Origin: an uncultured Porphyromonadaceae bacterium
Lineage (GTDB): Bacteria > Bacteroidota > Bacteroidia > Bacteroidales > Muribaculaceae
Direction of reading: 5' to 3'
DNA length: 6,779 nucleotides
NCBI GenBank assembly: GCA_902462525.1
Contig: CABQCA010000128.1
Span: forward strand, 1 to 6,779
Each line of letters begins with the position of its first letter. Positions within the stretch are counted from its first letter, which is position 1. The position numbers and the translations under genes were made by a program. The notes below the pieces were generated by a model. The model worked only from the letters and a program-made list of their open reading frames with translations, had not been told where the DNA came from and did not search any database. Shown piece after piece: positions 1 to 6,732 of the stretch.

Positions 1-864
1 GAGGGAAACAAGGGTTTCGCGCTGCTTTCGGCCAATCTTTGGTTCGCCGGAGGTGTCGCCGATTTTGCCGCCGCCATGGGCGCCTATGCCCTGCAGATAG
101 CTCTTATGGTGGCCATCTGTAAGATTTTCAACGTCCTGCGTTCCATGACATGGCTTCATGTCACGCTTTTTGCTTTCATGCTCACCGCCACGCCCGACCT
201 TGCGGCGCAGTTCTACACCGGTACTCTGCTTCTGCCGGTTGTGGAGGTGTGCGTGATGCTTCTTCTGGCTGTCTACCGTGATGTCGCGGCGCCAAGGCAT
301 GTGTTTCTTATCTTCGCGCTGCTTTCGCTCGGTATTGCCACCCAGTACTGCTACGTTGCCTACATACTTGTGTTCGCCATGGGAATGCTGCAGATGCGCA
401 TCTTCAGCGGCCGCACTGCTGTGGCCGCACTTCTTGGCATTGTCACCCCGTGGTGGATAATGTTCGGTTTCGGCATCATCACCCCTGCCGACATCAGGCT
501 TGCCGACCTCGACAGTATCTTTTCCGCCATCGACTTCGGCGACGCGCTTCTGCTTGTAATCACCGTCGGACTGTCGTTTATTCTGATAATTCTTTCGTTG
601 GTACTCAACGTATTCCGGACTATCGCCTATAATGCCCGCGCCCGTGCTGTCAACGGCCTTTTCACTGTTCTCGCTCTGGTGACAATGGTTGCATGCTGCG
701 CCGATTTCCGGAATATCATAGCCTATATTCCTCTTCTCAACTTCTGTGCGGCCCTGCTGACGGCACACTACTTCGCCACGCACCGCGCCGAGCGATCGTG
801 GATTGCCATTACGCTTATAATAGCCGCATATACTGCCCTTTACATATGTCAAAGAATGATTTGA
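1..864 (+). CDS. Polytopic inner-membrane protein of unknown function, 5'-truncated by the window edge
   Basis: The frame is open from base 1 to the TGA at 862-864, giving 287 visible residues. An ATG at position 76 is the first Met, but the 25 codons before it are also open and read as plausible protein, so I treat the gene as truncated rather than starting there. Most of the visible protein is hydrophobic: about eight or nine candidate membrane helices, roughly at visible residues 27-44, 52-66, 74-92, 100-118, 119-133, 139-160, 181-203, 217-234, 237-257 and 266-283, some of them short. Short basic loops (RDVAAPRH, RTIAYNARARA, THRAER) separate several of them. A TPWW motif at 149-152 lies in the middle of the fold. 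No catalytic motif or named domain is visible. It resembles uncharacterised multi-spanning proteins of Bacteroidetes (DUF6427-like is possible, from memory only). It overlaps the pdxB start by 19 nt, so the two are likely one operon; whether they share a pathway cannot be told. Confidence 0.8.
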   Translation, partial: EGNKGFALLSANLWFAGGVADFAAAMGAYALQIALMVAICKIFNVLRSMTWLHVTLFAFMLTATPDLAAQFYTGTLLLPVVEVCVMLLLAVYRDVAAPRHVFLIFALLSLGIATQYCYVAYILVFAMGMLQMRIFSGRTAVAALLGIVTPWWIMFGFGIITPADIRLADLDSIFSAIDFGDALLLVITVGLSFILIILSLVLNVFRTIAYNARARAVNGLFTVLALVTMVACCADFRNIIAYIPLLNFCAALLTAHYFATHRAERSWIAITLIIAAYTALYICQRMI

Positions 865-1862
865 ACATCATAGTGGAGGCCAATGTGCCTTTCGTGAAAG
901 GTCTGCTCGACCCCTATGCCCGCGTAAGCTATCTCGCTCCCGCCGAAATAACACCCGATGCAGTGCGCAGTGCCGATGCAATGATTATCCGCACGCGCAC
1001 ACGTGCCGACGAGGGCCTCCTTGTCCGCTCGAAGTGCCGTCTGGTAGCCACTGCCACCATCGGCAAGGACCATATCAACGAGGACTACTGCCGCCGTGCA
1101 GGAATCACGGTGGTCAACGCCCCCGGCTGCAACGCCCCGGCGGTGGCTCAGTATGTGATGTCGTCGGTGTTCAGCATCATCAACAGGCCCGTTTCGTCGT
1201 ACACTGTCGCTATTGTAGGCGTGGGGCACGTGGGCAGCATAGTGGAGCGCTGGGCCAAAGCGTTCGGCATGCGTGTGCTGCTCTATGACCCTCCCCGGCA
1301 GCGCACTGAAGGCGGCGACCACTGGGCCTCTATCTCTCAGATTGCCACGGAGGCCGATATCATCACTTTCCACACACCGCTCACACGTGCCGGCGACGAC
1401 CGCACCTTCCACATGGTCGACGAAGCGTTCCTCGGTTCGCTGCGGAGAGCCCCTGTTCTCATAAACTCGGCTCGCGGCGAGATTTTCGACACCGAGGCTG
1501 TGGTCGCCGCCCGCGATGCAGGAAAAATCGGAGGGCTTGTAGTCGACTGCTGGGAGTACGAACCCCGCATCGACACGGGCCTGCTGGAGAGATGCGACAT
1601 CGCAACCCCTCACATTGCAGGCTATTCGGAAAACGGCAAGATACGTGCCTCGCAGGCCGTTCTCGATGCCGTGACCACATTCTTCAGCCTGCCGCGAGTG
1701 CTTGTCGACAAGCCGATGCCGCCGGCTCCGCCTACCTCTGTCACGGTCGATTCTCTTCTTGCCACCTTCGACCCCTCGCCTCTCACGGCAGCGCTGAAGG
1801 CCTCGCCCGAAACTTTCGAGGAACAGCGCAACTCCTACCACCTCCGACCCGAAGCCCTATAA
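846..1862 (+). CDS. pdxB: Erythronate-4-phosphate dehydrogenase (vitamin B6 biosynthesis)
   Basis: This predicted 338-residue cytoplasmic enzyme oxidises 4-phospho-D-erythronate to 2-oxo-3-hydroxy-4-phosphobutanoate, the second step of the DXP-dependent pyridoxal 5'-phosphate pathway. It is a D-2-hydroxyacid dehydrogenase family member. The substrate domain carries IIRTRTR (47-53) and ATATIGKDHIN (68-78). The Rossmann NAD motif GVGHVG is at 125-130, with an acidic residue (D148) at the end of the next strand. The catalytic Arg/Glu/His triad is readable as R210 (NSARGE), E239 (YEP) and H256 (ATPHIAGYS), nearly the same numbering as R208, E237 and H254 of E. coli PdxB. ATPHIAGYS and the C-terminal FEEQRNSYHLR are PdxB-specific rather than general family features. 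The protein is about 40 residues shorter than E. coli PdxB (378), with the loss in the C-terminal dimerisation region. The ATG at 846 is chosen because homology begins at once (NDLNIIVEANVPF). An upstream ATG at 693 in this frame would only add sequence from inside the membrane gene. No Shine-Dalgarno is visible; coupling to the upstream gene is likely. Confidence 0.95.
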   Translation: MSKNDLNIIVEANVPFVKGLLDPYARVSYLAPAEITPDAVRSADAMIIRTRTRADEGLLVRSKCRLVATATIGKDHINEDYCRRAGITVVNAPGCNAPAVAQYVMSSVFSIINRPVSSYTVAIVGVGHVGSIVERWAKAFGMRVLLYDPPRQRTEGGDHWASISQIATEADIITFHTPLTRAGDDRTFHMVDEAFLGSLRRAPVLINSARGEIFDTEAVVAARDAGKIGGLVVDCWEYEPRIDTGLLERCDIATPHIAGYSENGKIRASQAVLDAVTTFFSLPRVLVDKPMPPAPPTSVTVDSLLATFDPSPLTAALKASPETFEEQRNSYHLRPEAL

Positions 1863-1886
1863 CAGCAAGACGTTAAACCACATATC

Positions 1887-1924
1887 AGCCTCGCCTGTAA
1901 CTTATGGCGGGGCTTTGTTTTTTG
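1887..1924 (+). terminator. Intrinsic terminator after pdxB
   Basis: Nine base pairs form between AGCCTCGCC (1887-1895) and GGCGGGGCT (1906-1914), with one T-G wobble and a 10-nt loop. A T-rich tract (TTTGTTTTTTG, 1914-1924) follows at once. It sits 25 nt after the pdxB stop and before the promoter of the next gene, as expected for a Rho-independent terminator ending the membrane gene-pdxB unit. Confidence 0.85.
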
Positions 1925-1951
1925 TTATCGTATAAAAAAGATAGCTTATGA

Positions 1952-1982
1952 TTGTGAGTGTCATAATTTCTGACTACTTTTG
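1952..1982 (+). promoter_or_regulatory. Bacteroidetes-type housekeeping promoter for the large adhesin gene
   Basis: TACTTTTG at 1975-1982 matches the Bacteroidetes -7 consensus TAnnTTTG exactly. A TTG at 1952-1954 (ATTG against the consensus TTTG) lies 20 nt upstream and serves as the -33 box. Transcription would begin a few bases after 1982, leaving a leader of about 100 nt before the ATG at 2093. The pdxB terminator lies just upstream, which fits an independent transcription unit. A weaker alternative is TTTG at 1979-1982, 18 nt, then TATTTTAG at 2001-2008, with one mismatch in the -7 box. The AT-rich leader has no Shine-Dalgarno sequence, as is usual in this phylum, and I recognise no riboswitch or operator in it. 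Confidence 0.65.
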
Positions 1983-2092
1983 CCGATGATGCGAAAATAG
2001 TATTTTAGGCAGACTTTTGTTATGAATATTGTTGAATCGGTGTCATTTTGACTAAAGCTATCATAGGCTACTTTTTATTAATTTTTCCATTC

Positions 2093-5000
2093 ATGAAACA
2101 TTTATTACCTGTGCTATTGTTGGCGGTCGCAGTATCAGCAACCGCCACACCGACACCTGACCGCACTCCGGTCAGAAAGATTGAGTCTGCCGGAGCAGAG
2201 AAGCCGCTTTACCATGCGGCGACACAGCAGCCCGAACCGGCCAAAAGAGCTTACATGCAGGAACCTGCGGGAGCATCTGCCGATGCTGCGAGGGTGCTCC
2301 GCACAGCTTCTTCGAAAACTCCCGTGCTTAAAAGAGCTTCGGCTAAAGCACCTGCTGTTTCGGCTGATAATCTGCCCGATATACGCGGTGCCGTCTACCA
2401 TAGCGATATCATCACCGGCGAGTGGGACTGCGAATATCCCCGCGGCATCTATTCGGTCAATACCCCTCAGACAACTTTGCTTCTCGACGGCCCCGTGGCT
2501 CTTTACGGCGGTGTGAATGTCGAGAACATGTACTATGCCACGAGCTACGACGTTTATTACGGCACCGGCTATGCCACTGTCTCGGCATATGATCTGGAAA
2601 ACGGAAAACGTGTGGGCTACATCAACGGAACAAACGAGTGTGTCATAACCGGAGGCGCCGCTTACGATCCGACTACCTACGCATGCTATGGCATCACCTA
2701 CAATTCCGATCTTTCGGGAATGCAGCTCACGAAAATCATCTACACTTCGAACAGCGTAACCACTACCAGGGTGGCTGATCTTCCCGGAAACTGGAACTCG
2801 CTTGCCATCAGCGCCGAAGGACAGATCTACGCTATAAGCTACACTGCCGAGACCATCGACAACCGTCTTACGGCCACCTCGTCGTCGCTCTGCAAAATCG
2901 ACAAGACAACAGGCGAAGTCACTGTCATAGGTGAAACCGGCAAGGCTCCCCAGTATCTCAGTTCGGCTACCATCGATCATCGCAGCGGACGAATGTTCTG
3001 GAATGTTCTTGAAGAGGGCAAGGCTTCGGTTCTCTGCGAGGTAAACCTTACCACCGGCAAGGCCACCGATATTTTTGCCTATGCCAACAACGATGAGGTG
3101 CTCGGTATGTATATCCCGGCACCTGAGGCCGCAGACAATGCTCCTGCCGCCGTGTCGAATCTCAATGTCAGCTTCCCCAACGGTTCTCTGGCAGGTGTCG
3201 TAGAGTTCGATGCCCCCGGCGCACTCTACGGAGGCGGCCAGGCGAGCGGCCCGCTGAGCTACTCGATAATGGCCAACGGAGTTGCGGTGGCCTCGGGCGA
3301 AACAACGTTCGGCGCCCATGTGAACGCATCGGTCACACTCGACACTCCTGCCAATTATGAGTTTATTGTCACTGTGTCGAACGATGCCGGCACAAGTCCG
3401 AAGGCCAAGGCAGAGCTTTATGTGGGCCATGGCGTTCCTGCGGCTCCGGCGGATGTGAAACTGGTGCGCGAAGGAGCGGCGATGAAGCTCACATGGAGTC
3501 CGGTGACCCGCGCTGTCGACGCAGGCTATATCGATCCTGCTGCTGTGACCTATACCGTAACCCGTCATGACGGCACGGTGGCAGCTTCAGGTATCGGTGA
3601 GACGAGCTTTTCGGAACCTTTCACGGAGCCTGACGTTCTGACATCGTATTCCTACAGTGTTACTGCAACCAATGGCAATCTCACGTCCAAAGCCGGAGTC
3701 TCGAACACTGTTTCTGCCGGTTCTGTCCGCGTTCCGTATGTCAATACATTCGAGACTGCCGACGACATGGCGGCATTCACCATTATCGATGTCAACGGCG
3801 ACGGGCGGACCTGGTCCTACTACGTGCAGCAGAAGAAAGCCATGTGCTCTTATTCGAATGACGGTCCGGTCGACGACTGGCTCGTCACACCTCCTGTCAG
3901 ACTTGAGGCCGGGAAAATCTATGTAGTCAGATTTACCGCTGCCTGCAGCTATGCCGGCTACGACGAACGGCTCGAGGTAAAGTGGGGCAATGCTCCTGAA
4001 GTGGCGGCAATGACGTCCGAAATTCTTCCGTCTACAGATATTACGGTAAACACGCCGATGCCGTTCAGCAACTATATTATCCCTCAGACCGATGGCATCT
4101 ACTATGTCGGTTTCCACAGTATTTCCGATCCTAAGAAGTTCAATCTCTACCTTGACGACATTGAAATCAGGGAATTCGAAGGTGTGCCCACTCCTGCAGC
4201 GGTGACAAATCTCAGCGCCGCTCCCGACATGAACGGCGCCCTGTCGGTGAAAGTCTCGTTTACCGCTCCGACAACCGATTTCACGGGGAATAAAATTACA
4301 GCTCTTTCGTCGATCGAAGTACAGCGCGACGGCGAGTCTGTCAAGTCTTTCGAAAATCCCGTGCCGGGACAGGAATATAGCTTCACCGACATGCCCGAGG
4401 CCGCAGGCGAAGTTTCATACACCGTTGCCGCCTTCAATGAAGGCGGTGCGGGCACCGAGACTTCGGTGATGACGTTCGTAGGTATCGGCAAACCGCTTGC
4501 GCCCGCCGCTGTCGACATTGCCGAGACTTCTACCGACGGTATTGTCACTGTAAGCTGGCAGCCAGTGACAACCGATGTCAACGGCAAGACCATACCTTCG
4601 GATATGGTATCCTACGGACTGGCTTCGTACAATGCCGACGACCAGATGTGGAACATATTCGAGGACGGCATCACTGCCTGTGAATATACCTTCCGCGCTT
4701 TGCCCGAAGGAACTCAGGACTTTGTTCAGTACAGCGTGTTTGCCTTTGTCGGCGACGAATTTGCCGGCACCACTTCGCCGATGATTCCTGTCGGTACTCC
4801 GTTTAAAGATTTTACGGAAAGTTTCCCTGACGGATATCTTACATATCCGTGGAGTTCGGGATTTACCAAGGGCATGGCACAATGGCTGATGGTAATCGAC
4901 AAAGAGGTCGACGGTGCTGCCGCACAGGACGGCGACAACGGTTTCCTTCAGCTCACGGCCGTGAATGCCGACGACTGCTCCTCGTTGTCGTCGGGCAAAA

Positions 5001-6646
5001 TCAGTCTTGCCGGCTGCAAGGCTCCTGTCATGAGTTTCTTTGTGTGGAATATAGTACAGCCGGGCAAACCCGATCTCAACGAAGTCAATGTCTACGTGCG
5101 CGAATCGCGCGCCGCCTCATGGACGCAGGTGAAGCACTTCGCCATCAATTCGCTTGGTGACCGTGAAGGCTGGATGCCGATTATTGTACCCCTTGACACT
5201 TATGCCGGAAAAACTGTCGAAGTCCGTATCGAAGGCGTTGTAAAGACACATTCCAACATGCTGTTCGACAACATCCTTGTAGGCGACATCTGCACCGACG
5301 ATCTGGCCGTACGGTCTGTTCAGGCTCCTGAGACAGTGCCGGCCGGCAGCAATTATTCGGTTGATGTGACAATCGGCAACAATACTCCGCTTGCTGTCGG
5401 TGAATTCAGAGTCCGTCTGCTGGCCGACGGAAAGGAGGCTGACGCAGTCAGTGCCGAAGGTCTCGAACCAGGCGGTTCGATGCTGTTGAGTTTCCCGCGC
5501 ACAATGTCGCCTGTCTCGAAAGACGCCGTGCATTATTCGGTCGAAATTATTCTTGCCACCGATGCCCGACAGGACAACAATACTTCCGAAACAGTGGCAG
5601 TAGCGCCTAAATACCCGGAATATCCCGTCGTGCTCAATCTCAGAGGAAACTACACCGCCGGTGGCGTAGATCTCGCCTGGGACGCACCCGAACTCGGCTC
5701 CGGCGAAGCTGTCACAGTGACCGAAGGTTTTGAAGATTTCGAAGGCTTCGGCTCCGACCCCGAAGGCTGGACTCTTATCGACCGCGACCAGAAGCCCGTC
5801 GGCGGCTTCTACGGCTATCCTTTGCCAAACATCACCGCCGGTGTTGACGCCCGTTCCTTTATTGTTTTCGACACCGCCGAAGGCGGCCTTGCCGACAACA
5901 GTTCATTCGCTCCCCACTCCGGTAAGAATTTCTTTGCATCGCTCTACCTTTCCGACGACAGTACTGTCGACGACTGGGCTATCTCGCCTTATCTCAGCGG
6001 CAATAAGCAGACTGTAACTCTCTATGCCAAGAGCTATCAGTCGTATCTGGCCGAGCACATGAGCATTTACTACAGCACAGGCAGCCTTGAGCCCGACGAT
6101 TTCGTGATGGTCAAGGACGTACCTTCCGTACCCGGCGAGTGGACCATGTACAGCGTAGAGCTTCCTGAAGGTGCACGATATATGGCCATACGCAGTTCCG
6201 CTACCGGTTGCTATATGCTTATGATCGACGACATAACTTATGAGGCCGGTTCGGTAAACGATTTGCTCGAAGTTGTCGGTTACAACATCTACCGCAACGA
6301 TACAAAACTTAATGAAGAACCGATAAAAGAAACTGTATATTCCGATGCGTCCGCCGACCGTTCGGCCGTCTACAGTGTCAAGGTGGTTTACAATCTCGGT
6401 GAATCGGCTCCTGTAAGTGTGTCGGCCATGTCGTCGATCGATAAGATTGCCGATGCTGCCCGTGTAACTGTCGATGATCACAGAATTGTAGTCCGTGGAG
6501 CTGATGGCCGTCATGTGACAGTGGTGTCTGTCGATGGCAAAGTCATTCTTTCCACCGTAGCCGCAGGTACGGTGACTGTCGGGGTCGAACCCGCGTTCTA
6601 CATCGTCACCGTCGGTGATCAGACATTCAAAGTCAGCGTAAGGTAA
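2093..6646 (+). CDS. Giant secreted multidomain adhesin-like protein (FN3 / cleaved-adhesin / CARDB) with T9SS-like C-terminal tail
   Basis: This is a 1517-residue protein. Residues 1-18 are a signal peptide (MKHLLPVLLLAVAVSATA) with no lipobox Cys, so it should be soluble after cleavage. Residues 20-95 are a basic Ala/Lys/Pro-rich linker. Residues 96-343 hold beta-propeller-like repeats (SLCKIDKTTGEVTVIG, LCEVNLTTGKATDIF). FN3-like domains cover about 348-446, 449-543, 698-797 and 801-902. Jelly-roll 'choice-of-anchor J'/cleaved-adhesin domains cover about 546-695, 903-1066 and 1206-1385, ending in LDDIEI, FDNILV and IDDITY. A CARDB-like domain lies at 1067-1172 (DLAVRSVQAPETVPAGSNYS, then DNNTSETVAV). 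The last jelly roll splits an FN3 fold whose halves are 1174-1203 and 1392-1446. Residues 1455-1517 look like a type IX secretion sorting tail (ADGRHVTVVSVDGKV, then AFYIVTVGDQTFKVSVR). No protease or glycosidase motif is seen, so a binding or adhesion role is inferred. The ATG at 2093 is preferred because the signal peptide starts there; a TTG at 2048 would add 15 residues. It is a single intact frame. Confidence 0.9.
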   Translation: MKHLLPVLLLAVAVSATATPTPDRTPVRKIESAGAEKPLYHAATQQPEPAKRAYMQEPAGASADAARVLRTASSKTPVLKRASAKAPAVSADNLPDIRGAVYHSDIITGEWDCEYPRGIYSVNTPQTTLLLDGPVALYGGVNVENMYYATSYDVYYGTGYATVSAYDLENGKRVGYINGTNECVITGGAAYDPTTYACYGITYNSDLSGMQLTKIIYTSNSVTTTRVADLPGNWNSLAISAEGQIYAISYTAETIDNRLTATSSSLCKIDKTTGEVTVIGETGKAPQYLSSATIDHRSGRMFWNVLEEGKASVLCEVNLTTGKATDIFAYANNDEVLGMYIPAPEAADNAPAAVSNLNVSFPNGSLAGVVEFDAPGALYGGGQASGPLSYSIMANGVAVASGETTFGAHVNASVTLDTPANYEFIVTVSNDAGTSPKAKAELYVGHGVPAAPADVKLVREGAAMKLTWSPVTRAVDAGYIDPAAVTYTVTRHDGTVAASGIGETSFSEPFTEPDVLTSYSYSVTATNGNLTSKAGVSNTVSAGSVRVPYVNTFETADDMAAFTIIDVNGDGRTWSYYVQQKKAMCSYSNDGPVDDWLVTPPVRLEAGKIYVVRFTAACSYAGYDERLEVKWGNAPEVAAMTSEILPSTDITVNTPMPFSNYIIPQTDGIYYVGFHSISDPKKFNLYLDDIEIREFEGVPTPAAVTNLSAAPDMNGALSVKVSFTAPTTDFTGNKITALSSIEVQRDGESVKSFENPVPGQEYSFTDMPEAAGEVSYTVAAFNEGGAGTETSVMTFVGIGKPLAPAAVDIAETSTDGIVTVSWQPVTTDVNGKTIPSDMVSYGLASYNADDQMWNIFEDGITACEYTFRALPEGTQDFVQYSVFAFVGDEFAGTTSPMIPVGTPFKDFTESFPDGYLTYPWSSGFTKGMAQWLMVIDKEVDGAAAQDGDNGFLQLTAVNADDCSSLSSGKISLAGCKAPVMSFFVWNIVQPGKPDLNEVNVYVRESRAASWTQVKHFAINSLGDREGWMPIIVPLDTYAGKTVEVRIEGVVKTHSNMLFDNILVGDICTDDLAVRSVQAPETVPAGSNYSVDVTIGNNTPLAVGEFRVRLLADGKEADAVSAEGLEPGGSMLLSFPRTMSPVSKDAVHYSVEIILATDARQDNNTSETVAVAPKYPEYPVVLNLRGNYTAGGVDLAWDAPELGSGEAVTVTEGFEDFEGFGSDPEGWTLIDRDQKPVGGFYGYPLPNITAGVDARSFIVFDTAEGGLADNSSFAPHSGKNFFASLYLSDDSTVDDWAISPYLSGNKQTVTLYAKSYQSYLAEHMSIYYSTGSLEPDDFVMVKDVPSVPGEWTMYSVELPEGARYMAIRSSATGCYMLMIDDITYEAGSVNDLLEVVGYNIYRNDTKLNEEPIKETVYSDASADRSAVYSVKVVYNLGESAPVSVSAMSSIDKIADAARVTVDDHRIVVRGADGRHVTVVSVDGKVILSTVAAGTVTVGVEPAFYIVTVGDQTFKVSVR

Positions 6647-6676
6647 TCCATTTTTTGAGCTGACAGGCTGACAAGC

Positions 6677-6719
6677 AGACAGGCAGATGGGCTTAAAACC
6701 TATCTGCCTGTCTTATTAT
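6677..6719 (+). terminator. Likely terminator hairpin after the adhesin gene
   Basis: Bases 6677-6691 pair with 6699-6713 to give a 15-bp stem. Its outer 12 bp (AGACAGGCAGAT with ATCTGCCTGTCT) are perfect, one G-T wobble follows, and the loop is the 7-nt CTTAAAA. The 3' side runs into TATTATT, a weak U-rich tail. It begins 30 nt after the stop codon. Its strength and position fit transcription termination or mRNA 3'-end protection. The interrupted T tract, and the fact that the stem's left arm belongs to the octamer array, leave some doubt. The T6 run at 6651-6656 has no stem before it and is not itself a terminator. Confidence 0.6.
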
Positions 6720-6732
6720 TCAGATATCTGAA
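6719..6732. repeat. 14-nt perfect palindrome in the 3' intergenic region
   Basis: TTCAGATATCTGAA is exactly self-complementary with no spacer. It lies between the terminator hairpin and the right octamer array, near the apex of the larger inverted structure. A protein-binding site for a dimer is possible, but nothing else in the window supports that, and it may be chance. Confidence 0.5.

Noticed and set aside
693..845. Upstream ATG in the pdxB frame (389-codon version)
   Set aside because: The extra 51 residues come from sequence coding the last membrane helices of the upstream gene and do not resemble PdxB, whose homology starts at the ATG at 846.
849..1841. Long open frame on the minus strand opposite pdxB (330 codons)
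   Set aside because: It is antisense to a confidently identified enzyme. Its translation is rich in Arg/His/Cys with no domain or hydrophobic pattern, typical of a shadow frame in GC-rich coding DNA.
2022..2051. 9-codon leader peptide (MNIVESVSF)
   Set aside because: It has no run of regulatory codons, no attenuator hairpins follow it, and an open frame this short is expected by chance.
2048..2092. TTG start that would extend the adhesin by 15 residues
   Set aside because: The signal peptide begins cleanly at the ATG at 2093; the added residues would put a second hydrophobic stretch in front of it, and TTG starts are uncommon.
2135..3568. Long open frame on the minus strand opposite the adhesin N-terminal half (477 codons)
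   Set aside because: It is antisense to the signal peptide, propeller-like and FN3 coding region. Its composition is biased to Arg/His/Cys/Ser and no recognisable fold is visible.
2093..6646. Protease or glycosidase function for the giant protein
   Set aside because: No Cys/His peptidase, HExxH, or glycoside hydrolase signature was found in the 1517 residues; the similarity to gingipains is confined to adhesin modules.
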